64,000 nucleotides of DNA from Paraperibacillus esterisolvens (GTDB taxonomy: Bacteria > Bacillota > Bacilli > Bacillales > DSM-1321). A program made the position numbers and the translations under genes. Numbering within the stretch: the stretch's first letter is position 1; every line of letters begins with the position of its first letter. Shown one piece after another: positions 1 to 8,411 of this stretch. The notes beneath the pieces are model-generated. The model searched no databases and was not told where the DNA came from. It worked only from the letters and a program-made list of their open reading frames with translations. The stretch lies in NCBI RefSeq assembly GCF_046237625.1, contig NZ_CP143545.1, positions 2,046,001-2,110,000 of the forward strand. Reading direction: 5' to 3'.

Positions 1-882
1 GGGGTTAAGGATGAAAAGCTGTTTTACCAGGTGAATCATCATGCAAATCTGGCAAATGCAAGCGTCATCAAAGCATTCAGGAAGCATGTGCCGCAAGGGA
101 AAATAGGCCCGAGCTTTGCCTACTCACCCGCCTATGCGCTCACTTCCGACCCGCAGGATATCCTGGCCGCGGAAAATGCTGAAGAACTAAACAGCCACTG
201 GTGGATGGATATTTATGCATGGGGCAGATATCCGCAGGCTGCCTGGTCCTATCTTGAAATGAATGGCCTCGCTCCCGAAATCCAGGAGGGCGACTTTGAA
301 CTTTTGAAAGAGGGGAAGCCGGATTTCATGGGGCTGAATTATTACCAATCAACCACCTTTGAAAAAAATCCCCTCCAAGGCGGAGTCGGTGCCGGTGAAA
401 TGAATACCACCGGTAAAAAAGGAACCTCGAGTGACAGCGGGATTCCCGGTGTGTTTAAAACGGTATCCAATCCGAATCTAGAAAAGACCAACTGGGATTG
501 GAATATTGATCCCGATGGCCTGAGGATTGCGCTGCGGAGAATTACAGACCGCTATGCCCTTCCGATCCTAATCAGCGAAAATGGCCTCGGGGAATATGAC
601 AAGGTCGAAGAAAACGGCGAAATTCATGACGATTACAGAATTGAGTATATCAGGTCCCATATCAAGGCCATGCATGCAGCTGTTTCTGACGGGGTGGAGC
701 TCATGGGTTATTGTGTCTGGTCCTTTACAGATCTCCTCAGCTGGCTCAATGGATTCCAAAAACGCTATGGATTTGTATATGTGAATCAGCATGAAGAAGG
801 AGACCATGACCTCCGCCGGATCAAGAAAAAAAGCTTCCATTGGTATAAGCAGGTCATCGAATCGAATGGGGAGACCCTATAA
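1..882 (+). CDS. GH1 family (6-phospho-)beta-glucosidase, C-terminal part
   Basis: The reading frame is open from base 1, so the gene starts before the window and only the last ~293 residues are seen. Glycoside hydrolase family 1 cleaves beta-glucosides by a retaining mechanism in the cytoplasm. The nucleophile Glu sits in LPILISENGLGEYD, near base 577; GLNYYQS and SFTDLLSWLNGFQKRYGF are also family motifs. The acid/base Glu (NEP motif) would lie upstream. The tail RIKKKSFHWYK with KRYGFVYVN resembles PTS-linked 6-phospho-beta-glucosidases, so a phosphorylated substrate is inferred. An MFS sugar transporter gene follows 31 bases later, which suggests a sugar-use operon. Family assignment is firm; the phospho-specificity is an inference. 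Confidence 0.92.
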   Translation, partial: GVKDEKLFYQVNHHANLANASVIKAFRKHVPQGKIGPSFAYSPAYALTSDPQDILAAENAEELNSHWWMDIYAWGRYPQAAWSYLEMNGLAPEIQEGDFELLKEGKPDFMGLNYYQSTTFEKNPLQGGVGAGEMNTTGKKGTSSDSGIPGVFKTVSNPNLEKTNWDWNIDPDGLRIALRRITDRYALPILISENGLGEYDKVEENGEIHDDYRIEYIRSHIKAMHAAVSDGVELMGYCVWSFTDLLSWLNGFQKRYGFVYVNQHEEGDHDLRRIKKKSFHWYKQVIESNGETL

Positions 883-913
883 GCTTGAAGATTTTACAGG
901 TTAGGACTGATGC

Positions 914-2161
914 ATGATGAAAACCCGCCCGCTTGCCATACTCTTAGAACGAGTCATGTTTGTATGGAAAATTCCTTCCTTTCCAGTCCTTTTTTTACTT
1001 AACACGATATTTGGTCTAACGATGTCTTTTTTTGCACCCTTCTCATCCATTTTCGGTATCGATGAGGCAGGCATGAGCAATGGTGCATTCGGTATCTTCA
1101 TGACCATCACGGCTATTGGAGGCGTGGTCATCAGCAGCTTCATTGCCAAAAAGTCCGACACAAACCTCAGCAGGAAAAGGATCTTAATTCTATCAGCCGC
1201 AGCCGGGATCATCGGATATATTTTATACGCCTATTTAAGGAATTATTGGGCATTGACCCTGGCCGGCTTTTTTGTGCTTGGAACTTCAAGTGCAGCCCTG
1301 CCGCAGCTATGGGCCTATGCGCGCGACGTGCTGCGAAAGAACGGAATCAGACAGGAAGATACACCGCTTGTCATGAACATATTCCGTATGTTCTTTGCAC
1401 TCGCCTGGACAGTCGGCCCTGCTTTTGGAGCCTGGCTTCTGCATATTACAGGATTTCAGGGGCTGTTTCTGTCTGTTGCAGGCGGCTACATTCTGGCACT
1501 GGCGGCCATCATATTCCTGCTGAAGGATATCGACAGCTCTGGCAAGGTGGAACAGGGACCGATCGAAGTGAAAAAATTTCTTGTAAAGCCGCATATTTTC
1601 GGCAATCTGGCAGCCGCTTTCCTGCTGTCGACAGCCTTTTCCATTCATATGCTGAATGTGCCCCAGTTTGTAACAAAGGTGCTGGACGGCACGGAAATAC
1701 AGGTTGGAATCATATTCAGCGTAGCTCCGGTATTTGAAGTGCCCATGATGATCATTGTCGGGATGCTTGCCACCAAGATGGATGTGGCCATTTTAATCAG
1801 AATCGGCTTTACCCTGGCATTTGTCTACTTTTTCTTATTTGTGTTTGTAACTGAACCCTGGCATATTTACCCGCTGCAAGTCATCAGTGCAGCGCAGGTT
1901 TCAATAACCGCCGGCATTGCCATTTCCTATTTTCAGGATTTCATGCCGGATGCGCCCGGAACAGCCACCACTCTGTACATGAATACGACCCAGATTGGCT
2001 CAACAGCCGGCTATCTTTTATTTGGTTTCATCTCAGAGGTCATCAGCTATGGCCAGCTTATCATTATCTATACCATCCTTGCGGCTGCAGGTGTTCTCTT
2101 CCTGTTCTTATTCGGCAGGCAGAAGGTACTGGACACAGGGCGGAACAATCTGCCGATGTAA
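914..2161 (+). CDS. MFS transporter, sugar-efflux (SetA-like) type
   Basis: A 415-residue integral membrane protein with about twelve hydrophobic segments, typical of the major facilitator superfamily. The N-terminal part (FLLNTIFGLTMSFFAPFSSIFG, split here as FLLNTIFGLTM and SFFAPFSSIFG) and the later PQLWAYARD and NTTQIGSTAGYL segments resemble the SET sugar-efflux branch. It would export sugars or sugar analogues across the cytoplasmic membrane using the proton gradient. The start is ambiguous: ATG at 914, or an internal ATG at 956 that better matches the usual short N-terminus of the family; neither has a strong ribosome binding site. It sits between a GH1 glycosidase and an aldo/keto reductase, probably as one transcription unit. 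Substrate unknown. Confidence 0.85.
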   Translation: MMKTRPLAILLERVMFVWKIPSFPVLFLLNTIFGLTMSFFAPFSSIFGIDEAGMSNGAFGIFMTITAIGGVVISSFIAKKSDTNLSRKRILILSAAAGIIGYILYAYLRNYWALTLAGFFVLGTSSAALPQLWAYARDVLRKNGIRQEDTPLVMNIFRMFFALAWTVGPAFGAWLLHITGFQGLFLSVAGGYILALAAIIFLLKDIDSSGKVEQGPIEVKKFLVKPHIFGNLAAAFLLSTAFSIHMLNVPQFVTKVLDGTEIQVGIIFSVAPVFEVPMMIIVGMLATKMDVAILIRIGFTLAFVYFFLFVFVTEPWHIYPLQVISAAQVSITAGIAISYFQDFMPDAPGTATTLYMNTTQIGSTAGYLLFGFISEVISYGQLIIIYTILAAAGVLFLFLFGRQKVLDTGRNNLPM

Positions 2162-2195
2162 AGGCAGACTAAATCATGAAAGAAAGTTATAAGAA

Positions 2196-3185
2196 ATGGT
2201 ATATGCGGCGGAAAACACGCGCTATGAGACAATGAAATACAACCGCACAGGAAAATCAGGACTTAAGCTGCCCGCTATTTCTCTCGGACTCTGGCATAAC
2301 TTCGGCGGAGTAGATTCCTATGAAAATGGATGTGCCATGCTCCGGAGGGCATTCGACCTTGGAATCACCCATTTTGATCTGGCCAATAACTATGGACCGC
2401 CTGCCGGTTCAGCTGAAGAAATGTTCGGTAGGATGCTGAAAACTGATTTTTCCCCCTACCGGGATGAAATGATCATTTCATCCAAGGCCGGCTATTATAT
2501 GTGGCCGGGTCCATACGGGGAGTGGGGCTCCAGGAAATACCTGACCGCGAGTCTGGATCAGAGCCTGAAACGGATGGGCCTTGAATATGTAGACATCTTT
2601 TACTCCCACCGCCCTGATCCCGATACACCAATGGAAGAGACGATGGCAGCCCTCGACTCGATCGTCCGGCAGGGAAAAGCGTTATACATCGGCATCTCGA
2701 GCTATACAGCAGAGCAGACCGAGGAAGCCGTCAGGATCTTAAACTCCTTAGGCACTCCGCTGTTGATTCATCAGCCGATCTACTCCATGCTGAACAGATG
2801 GATCGAAGACGGCCTGCAGGATGTGCTGGACGAAAATGGCGTCGGATCCATTGCCTTCTGTCCGCTCGAGCAGGGATTATTGACCCCGAAATATCTCTCG
2901 GGTATCCCGGAAGACTCCAGAGCAGCTAAATCCACGGGAGCTCTTTCCGAAGAAAGAGTAACCCAGGAAGTCATCAGCCGGGTGCGGAAGCTTGGTGATC
3001 TGGCGGCAGAACGCGGGCAGAGCCTGCCCCAAATGGCACTCTCCTGGGTTCTCAGGGGCGGACGGGTAACATCTGCACTCATTGGCGCCAGCAAAGTCAG
3101 CCAGATTGAAGACAACGTCGGCGCCTTGAATAACCTTGAATTTACCGATGAAGAATTGAAGATGATAGATGACATCTTAAAATAA
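2196..3185 (+). CDS. Aldo/keto reductase, YghZ/GpR-like (AKR14)
   Basis: A 329-residue NADPH-dependent aldo/keto reductase. The N-terminus MVYAAENTRYETMKYNRTG matches the layout of Escherichia coli YghZ, which reduces L-glyceraldehyde 3-phosphate and methylglyoxal, so the first ATG (2196) was kept over the ATG at 2232. The catalytic tetrad is visible: Asp and Tyr in FDLANNYG, Lys in SSKAGYY, His in YSHRPDPD. The C-terminal ALIGASKVSQIEDN binds the cofactor phosphate. Close to the upstream transporter (34 bases). A role in detoxifying reactive aldehydes from sugar catabolism is inferred from the family and context. Confidence 0.9.
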   Translation: MVYAAENTRYETMKYNRTGKSGLKLPAISLGLWHNFGGVDSYENGCAMLRRAFDLGITHFDLANNYGPPAGSAEEMFGRMLKTDFSPYRDEMIISSKAGYYMWPGPYGEWGSRKYLTASLDQSLKRMGLEYVDIFYSHRPDPDTPMEETMAALDSIVRQGKALYIGISSYTAEQTEEAVRILNSLGTPLLIHQPIYSMLNRWIEDGLQDVLDENGVGSIAFCPLEQGLLTPKYLSGIPEDSRAAKSTGALSEERVTQEVISRVRKLGDLAAERGQSLPQMALSWVLRGGRVTSALIGASKVSQIEDNVGALNNLEFTDEELKMIDDILK

Positions 3186-3193
3186 ATGGATGT

Positions 3194-3245
3194 GACCGGC
3201 CGGGGAGAGTGCAGTACCCCGCTGGTTTTTTTTGATTTTTTTTAG
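3194..3245 (+). terminator. Rho-independent terminator after the aldo/keto reductase
   Basis: A GC-rich imperfect stem (ACCGGCCGGGG ... CCCCGCTGGT) is followed by a run of eight T. It ends the presumed glycosidase-transporter-reductase unit. Confidence 0.75.
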
Positions 3246-3330
3246 AGCCGGTTACATATACTTTAGAAATTGCCCGACATTTCACTGCTGATCTAGCTTT
3301 CTGCATCCAGCCTAAAGGAGGCCCGCTCCA

Positions 3331-3525
3331 TTGAAATTCACCCTTCTCCTTCATCGCAAATCGTTCATCGAAGTCTACTTCGCCGTCCAGGAACCAGGCA
3401 CCATCACATGCGGCACCAAACTCTGGAAAGGAAAAAAACTAGCCGTCAGTATCGGCGAAGACAAAGAAACTGTCCTCAACAAAAGTTTGGATCGGCTGTT
3501 CAGGGAGGAAGAGATTAAGGAATGA
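3331..3525 (+). CDS. Small protein of unknown function
   Basis: A 64-residue ORF starting with TTG, supported by a perfect AAAGGAGG ribosome binding site ten bases upstream (3313-3320). The protein begins MKFTLLLHRKSFIEVYFAV and contains GTKLWKGKKLAVSIGEDKE; no signal peptide or known domain was recognised. A terminator hairpin follows directly (3555-3580). It stands alone between two terminators, so it is probably a single-gene unit. It may be a real small basic protein; function cannot be said. Confidence 0.6.
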   Translation: MKFTLLLHRKSFIEVYFAVQEPGTITCGTKLWKGKKLAVSIGEDKETVLNKSLDRLFREEEIKE

Positions 3526-3554
3526 ATGATTGATTAATTGTTGTCATCGGATGG

Positions 3555-3580
3555 CTGCCGGGTGGGCAGCTTTTTTTTAT
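3555..3580 (+). terminator. Rho-independent terminator
   Basis: GCTGCC-GGGT-GGGCAGC stem followed by eight T, just after the small ORF ending at 3525. Confidence 0.8.
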
Positions 3581-3699
3581 TGATGGTAATGAGGGAGGGT
3601 GTGAAAGCTTGGTCCTGAGGGTTTCTAGTGAACATATAAAGATGGCATTGCTCGTAAATGAACACATGGAAACAAAAGCGGGGATGGATTTAGGGGGAA

Positions 3700-4536
3700 A
3701 TAATTATAAAGGAATAATTAGAACCAAAATCAGCCTGGATGAAGGGAAAAATGGTCGTAAAAGAACAATTAGAACCAAAACGAGCCCGGCTGAAGGGAGA
3801 AATGGTTGTAAAGAAACAATTAGAACCAAAACGGGCTAAGATGAAAGGGGAAATGGTTGTAAAGGAACAGTTAGAACCAAAACGAGCTGAGATGGAGGGA
3901 GAAATGGTTGTAAAGGAACAATTAGAACCAAAACGGGCTGTGATAAAGAGGAAAATGGTTGTAAAGGATCAATTAGAACCAAAACGAACCCGGATGAAGG
4001 GAGAAATAGTTGTAAAGGAACAATTAGAACCAAAACGAGCCCGGATGGAGGGAGAAATGGTTGTAAAGGAACAATTAGAACCAAAATGAGCCTGGCTGAA
4101 GGGAGAAATGGTTGTAAAGAAACAATTAGAACCAAAACGGTCTGAGATGAAGGGGAAAATGGTTGTAAAGGAACAATTAGAACCAAAACGGGCTAAGATG
4201 AAAGGGGATATGGTTGTAAAGGACCGATTAGAACCTAAATAAGCTTGGATGAAGGGAAAAATGGTCGTAAAAGAACAATTAGAACCAAAATAAGCTCGGA
4301 TAAAGGGAGAAATGGTTGTAAAGGACCGATTAGAACCTAAATAAGCTTGGATGAAGGGAAAAATGGTCGTAAAAGAACAATTAGAACCAAAACGAGCTGA
4401 GATGAAGGGAGAAATAGTTGTAAAGAAACAATTAGAACCAAAACGGTCTGAGATGAAGGGGAAAATGGTTGTAAAGGAACAATTAGAACAAAAATTAGCC
4501 CGGTTGAAGAGAGAAATTGTTATAAAGGAGCGCGCC
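3700..4536. repeat. Sixteen-unit 51-bp tandem repeat array
   Basis: The word GAACC(A/T)AAA recurs at 3721, 3772, 3823, 3874, 3925, 3976, 4027, 4078, 4129, 4180, 4231, 4282, 4333, 4384, 4435 and 4486 (the last as GAACA), always exactly 51 bases apart. There is no insertion or deletion over 765 bases. Units differ by substitutions only. The unit is 17 codons. In the plus frame it encodes a basic 17-mer of the form MKGEMVVKEQLEPKRAR, but stop codons break it near 4089 and 4240. On the minus strand one frame stays open for 193 codons (4550 to 3969) with a Ser/Thr/Phe/Cys-rich 17-mer. No unit has a convincing ribosome binding site, so coding is doubtful. Confidence 0.95.
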
Positions 4537-5448
4537 TTACTGTTTTTCATAATATGTGCCTCTGCCTAGGCCAACCTTCTTGTAATTTAGCTCAAGGATC
4601 TTTTGGATTTTCCTGATTGGCAGCTGTTCCTTACACCACTCACTAACCAAAACACTGGTAATTTTCTTTTCCGGAAAAAGAAGTGTAATTTCTCGTGTCA
4701 TACGCAAAACCGACTCTCTAATTGTCTCCTTATACATGCATGCTTCACAAATCACTTCCTTTGTATTTGAAATAGTCACGAATGATTTGCAGGCTGCACA
4801 TTGGATTCCTTTACGGATCTCTTCGAAAGTGTAGGAGGGCAATGCTTTATGGGGATAGTCCTTAATATGCATTGCTGTTAATTGCTTTGCAATCTGTCTA
4901 TGTTTTTCCGTAAGTCTGGAGGGAATTTTGTTCAGGGTGACAATAAACCGGTTAAGGCTTGTGGGGAGGACGATTGGTGTATTCGTGGGAGCTTGAAACA
5001 GGGTGAACTCTGGATGAGTGAAGATGACGGATGAGGATATGGGGATAGTGCATCCCAGCTTTTTCAGCAGCTGCCTGATCAGGGTTTCAGTTCTGTGTAA
5101 TTGATGAAGGGGATTTGCGACTTCGTAACGGGGATGTTTGTATAGCTTTCCTGCTTCATAATAGTACTCTCCCTCATAATTCTTGGCTTCCAGAAGGAAG
5201 ATGCTCTCTGAAGTGATGATTAAAGAGTCAATTTGAAAGGAAGTGCTGGTGAACATAAGTCTCAGGTCATTTAGCAGAAGACAGTCCAGGTCCAGCTGTT
5301 CTAATAAGGAATCGAGATGCATTTCTCCTTCATGTCCTTTTTGCAGATTTAGTAGTAGCTGCATATCCTCTTGGGCTAATGCTGTCCGTGATTGAAGCGA
5401 TTTTAATATGGATAGTTCAGGCGGCTCTGTCCGCAATTTATAGATCAT
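4537..5448 (-). CDS. NERD (nuclease-related) domain protein
   Basis: A 303-residue protein. Residues ~35-150 match the NERD domain: HEGEMHLDSLLEQL, then LLNDLRL, then FQIDSLIITSESIFLLEAKNY split around the D...E-x-K core (QIDSLII and LLEAKNYEGEY). NERD is related to the endonuclease-fold superfamily and is often found alone or fused to helicases or kinases in Bacillus. The C-terminal part has a Cys pair arrangement (IQCAACKSF ... ICEAC) consistent with a zinc ribbon, followed by a helical region. The ribosome binding site AAGGATG precedes the ATG at 5448. Its stop abuts the end of the 51-bp repeat array. DNA-related function is inferred only from the fold. Confidence 0.85.
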   Translation of the reverse strand: MIYKLRTEPPELSILKSLQSRTALAQEDMQLLLNLQKGHEGEMHLDSLLEQLDLDCLLLNDLRLMFTSTSFQIDSLIITSESIFLLEAKNYEGEYYYEAGKLYKHPRYEVANPLHQLHRTETLIRQLLKKLGCTIPISSSVIFTHPEFTLFQAPTNTPIVLPTSLNRFIVTLNKIPSRLTEKHRQIAKQLTAMHIKDYPHKALPSYTFEEIRKGIQCAACKSFVTISNTKEVICEACMYKETIRESVLRMTREITLLFPEKKITSVLVSEWCKEQLPIRKIQKILELNYKKVGLGRGTYYEKQ

Positions 5449-5573
5449 GGTTCACATCCTTATATTTATTAGGTCTTATTTACTAGAAAATAAATAAGAA
5501 AAAAGTACTTATTAACCCATTAATATCGAAAAATGTAATATAATGTAGAAAAGGGATTAGTAGGAGGATGGTT

Positions 5574-6593
5574 ATGGGCTGTGAGGTGTGCCTCCCGACG
5601 ATGCGGGGCTATACGATATATTTTGCAGGGGAAGAACGGGCAGATTTGCTGGATGGATATTTCAATAAATTTGATGAAAATAAATGGAAGTATGTGAATG
5701 AAAGAATGGTGTGGGCTGAGGAAAGTGTATTTTATGATTTAATGGATTATCTTGAGGCCCATTATGAATCCGATCAGATTTTTGCAGTATTGTCGAAGAC
5801 AAAGGAACCATTAGGCGAATTACATAATCTTAGAAAGCTCGCATCATTTAAGGAAGAACGGGAAGCAGCCTGGATTGATCGTGTGATTGAAGAAAGCTCC
5901 CTTTGTACCTATTATCAGCCTATCGTACAAGTAAATGCCGGAAAGCCTGAGGTTATGGGCTATGAGCTTTTATCCAGAGGACTTGATGTAGATGGGAGCG
6001 TCATCCCGCCGTACAAATTGTTTGAAGCTGCTCGTGTCAGGAACCGTGTGTTTTCTTTAGACCGGGCCTGCAGGATGACTGCTGTGCGGAATGCCCGGGC
6101 CGTCGAAGATAAATTGATTTTCATCAATTTCATTCCAACAGCAATTTACGTTCCTGAGCACTGCCTCCAGGCTACCTTCAAGCTGATTCAGGAGATGAAT
6201 ATCAAGCCGGAGCAGGTGGTTTTTGAAGTAGTGGAGACGGATGAGGTAAAGGATCTTGATCATTTAAAAAGAATCCTGAACTACTACCGGTCGCATGGAT
6301 TTAAATATGCTCTGGATGATGTGGGAACAGGCTTCAACCAGCTGGATCTGCTTCAGCAGATGGAGCCGGATGTCGTGAAGCTTGCTATCGAATTCACAAA
6401 CGGAGTTGCGGCAGATCCATTGAAACAGGATGTTGCCAGGTCTGTACTGAAGATGGCCCATGGGATGAGTGCAAAGGCGCTTGCCGAGGGTGTTGAGACG
6501 GAAGAAGATCTTAATTTCCTTACTGATATGGGGTATGACTTATTCCAGGGCTATTATTTTTCTAAGCCGATGGATCATCCTGTCAAACTATAA
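5574..6593 (+). CDS. EAL-domain cyclic-di-GMP phosphodiesterase
   Basis: 339 residues. The start was set at ATG 5574 because AGGAGG (5562-5567) lies six bases upstream; the ATG at 5568 is too close. The N-terminal ~95 residues are an uncharacterised region containing CEVC. The EAL domain spans about 100-339: YELLSRG is the EAL-like signature, followed by FINFIP (Asn), FEVVETDEV (Glu), ALDDVGTG (Asp-Asp), VKLAIEF (Lys), ALAEGVET (Glu) and QGYYFSKP. All metal and catalytic positions I can check are kept, so it is probably an active phosphodiesterase that degrades c-di-GMP and favours motility. No membrane segment, so it is cytoplasmic. Followed by a terminator at 6606. Confidence 0.9.
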   Translation: MGCEVCLPTMRGYTIYFAGEERADLLDGYFNKFDENKWKYVNERMVWAEESVFYDLMDYLEAHYESDQIFAVLSKTKEPLGELHNLRKLASFKEEREAAWIDRVIEESSLCTYYQPIVQVNAGKPEVMGYELLSRGLDVDGSVIPPYKLFEAARVRNRVFSLDRACRMTAVRNARAVEDKLIFINFIPTAIYVPEHCLQATFKLIQEMNIKPEQVVFEVVETDEVKDLDHLKRILNYYRSHGFKYALDDVGTGFNQLDLLQQMEPDVVKLAIEFTNGVAADPLKQDVARSVLKMAHGMSAKALAEGVETEEDLNFLTDMGYDLFQGYYFSKPMDHPVKL

Positions 6594-6605
6594 AATAAAT
6601 TCGCT

Positions 6606-6645
6606 TAAAAGGGATTTCCGGCTAAAGGGAAATCCCTTTCTCTTT
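6606..6645 (+). terminator. Rho-independent terminator after EAL gene
   Basis: AAAAGGGATTTCC ... GGAAATCCCTTT hairpin followed by T-rich sequence. Confidence 0.8.
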
Positions 6646-6762
6646 TTCAAAAAATATATCTGTCTAATATCTGTCTATCTCATTATATCAGACTGAAATG
6701 GGAATTTTTAGGCTTATATTTTCTTCACTGGCTGGTAAAGTAATATCTGAGGGGGAGATGGA

Positions 6763-7317
6763 ATGATTCATTATACATTGGGGACCAAATCCCCGTTAAA
6801 TGGCCGGATTGGGGAGCTTTTCTGGATGCTGGAGCATGTCAGGGAGACCACGCTGCAGGAGCTGACGGACCTTCAGCCGGAAGAGCTGGATTATACGATC
6901 GAATCCGGCGGTAATAGTATCGGTGCACTGCTCTTCCACATCGCGGCCATTGAAAAAGTACATCAGCACATTTCATTTGAGGGAAGGGATATGAATGAAG
7001 GGGAACTGAAACGGTGGCGGCATGGACTTTATTTAAGCGATAAGACCAGGGAAGAAGTGAAAAATAACCCTTTGTCCTATTATACGGAACTTCTGCGGGA
7101 AGTAAGGGAAGGGACGCTGGCAGGTTTCAGCATGAGGGATGATGCCTGGCTTTATGAAGAGAAGGCTTGGTCAAATGGGATTCCCTATAACCATTATTAC
7201 CTATGGTTTCATGTGCTGGAGGACGAAATCAGCCACCGGGGGCAGATACGGATGCTGATCCGCATGCTGCGTTCAAATGGAAGGAGTGCAGCTGTTTGCG
7301 GTATTGAGATCGATTAA
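6763..7317 (+). CDS. DinB-like / DUF664 four-helix protein
   Basis: 184 residues with ribosome binding site GAGGGGGAG just before ATG 6763. The sequence fits the DinB/YfiT-like metal-binding four-helix bundle: a His in ALLFHIAAIEKVHQH near residue 65-75 and HVLEDEISHRGQIRMLIRML near the C-terminus (HxxxHRGQ), which together form the usual three-His metal site. Members are cytoplasmic and are often metal-dependent transferases using bacillithiol or related thiols; the substrate here is unknown. A GNAT acetyltransferase gene follows 50 bases later. Confidence 0.8.
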   Translation: MIHYTLGTKSPLNGRIGELFWMLEHVRETTLQELTDLQPEELDYTIESGGNSIGALLFHIAAIEKVHQHISFEGRDMNEGELKRWRHGLYLSDKTREEVKNNPLSYYTELLREVREGTLAGFSMRDDAWLYEEKAWSNGIPYNHYYLWFHVLEDEISHRGQIRMLIRMLRSNGRSAAVCGIEID

Positions 7318-7367
7318 TCCGGGTCATCAGGCTTGCTGAGCAGGCAGCAAATTCAGGGTCATCAGCG

Positions 7368-8122
7368 GTGGACAGCATACATATATGGCTTGGGCTGCTG
7401 CTCGAAAATTCAGGCCCGCTCGCAGAAGTGAATCAGCAATGCACAGATCTTCTCCCTTTTATGCTTAAACAAGCTGAGATGCGGCCGCCCGTTCGGGGGG
7501 ACTGTAACATCAGCCCTTTTCTGGTGAAGGTGACACATGAGATCAGCGTACTGATGGACGGGGCACTGGATGAGATGAAGAGGTATAACCAGGTTGTCAT
7601 GAATGAAGGACATGTGATCAAGATACTGTGCGGACTGACGCACAAACTCTCAGAAGAGAAAAAGGAGGACATTCTCAGGATTGCAGCAATGCCAAGGGAA
7701 ATGTTTGTTCTTTTTGAGAACTATCAGTTTCCTGACAATTTTCTTTATAAAGGAGAAATCAGGCGGGCTCAAACTGAAGACCTGGATGATGTGATGGCAT
7801 TTATCAGGGTGGAGTTTGGCGGGCGCTGGGTAAGCACTGTGATTGAAGGCTTCCGCCATGAAGAAATTCCAATCCTCCTGTCCTATTCAGACAGCCTTCT
7901 TACTGGGTTTGCATGCTATGATATTAACGGGAAAGGCGTCTTTGGGCCGATGGGTACCTCCATTAAATTCAGACAGCAGGGCATAGGCTCGGCCCTTCTT
8001 CATCACAGTTTAAGGGATTTGAAAAGAAGGTATAGAGATTATATTATAATCCAGCAGGCAGGCACGTTGAATTTTATGAAAAAGCCTGCGGTGAGCAATT
8101 ATTAAGATCAGAGGATACCTGA
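7368..8122 (+). pseudogene. GNAT acetyltransferase with a frameshift near its C-terminus
   Basis: GTG start at 7368. The first ~120 residues form a helical region with no recognised domain. The GNAT fold starts near residue 127 (IRRAQTEDLDDVMAFI) and includes the acetyl-CoA loop FRQQGIGSALL. In the main frame the protein ends abnormally at 8105 (TLNFMKKPAVSNY). In the neighbouring frame the expected GNAT ending EFYEKACGEQLLRSEDT continues to a stop at 8122. A single-base deletion near 8060-8064 explains this. The catalytic core is intact, so the product may still work with an altered tail, or the lesion is an assembly error. Confidence 0.75.
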
Positions 8123-8181
8123 TTTTCCAGTATAAGCCACAAAAAAAGGACGATGGAAACAGCCGATTTTCAGCCTTTCCA

Positions 8182-8295
8182 TCACCCTCTGCGCTCTTGC
8201 TTAAATTTAGGACGTTTAGCCAGCGCGTATATGGATATTCCAAAGCCAATTCCCAAAACTGCGGGAATCGTCCAAATTAAGTCTGAAGCATTCAA
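8182..8295 (-). CDS. Small single-span membrane protein, 37 aa
   Basis: A TTG-started ORF with an excellent AAAGGAGG ribosome binding site seven bases upstream. The product begins LNASDLIWTIPAVLGIGFG (first residue Met in the cell), then ISIYALAKRPKFKQERRG. It has one hydrophobic helix (residues ~6-25) and a strongly basic tail, giving an N-out/C-in prediction. It lies downstream of sdpI on the same strand, beyond a strong terminator at 8371-8407, so it is its own unit. Function unknown; small stress or toxin-like membrane peptides look similar, but nothing here proves that. Confidence 0.6.
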   Translation of the reverse strand: MNASDLIWTIPAVLGIGFGISIYALAKRPKFKQERRG

Positions 8296-8370
8296 TCGAA
8301 GCCCTCCTTTTGTAAAAATCTGGTTGATAGTTACCTATTACCCCCATATATCCGCCATAAACGAATTATA

Positions 8371-8407
8371 TGCGAAAAGCCGGCTTCTAAGAACCCGGCT
8401 TTTCGCA
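8371..8407. terminator. Strong bidirectional terminator
   Basis: TGCGAAAAGCCGG ... CCCGGCTTTTCGCA, a near-perfect stem with A and T tracts on either side, placed at the 3' end of sdpI. Confidence 0.85.
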
Positions 8408-8411
8408 ATGA

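Noticed and set aside
3700..4536. 51-bp array as a CRISPR
   Set aside because: The units are contiguous with no unique spacers and no cas genes are near; they are plain tandem repeats.
3969..4550. 193-codon minus-strand ORF in the repeat array as a firm gene
   Set aside because: No ribosome binding site was seen, the other frames are also open, and composition is a by-product of the repeat; it is kept only as a possibility.
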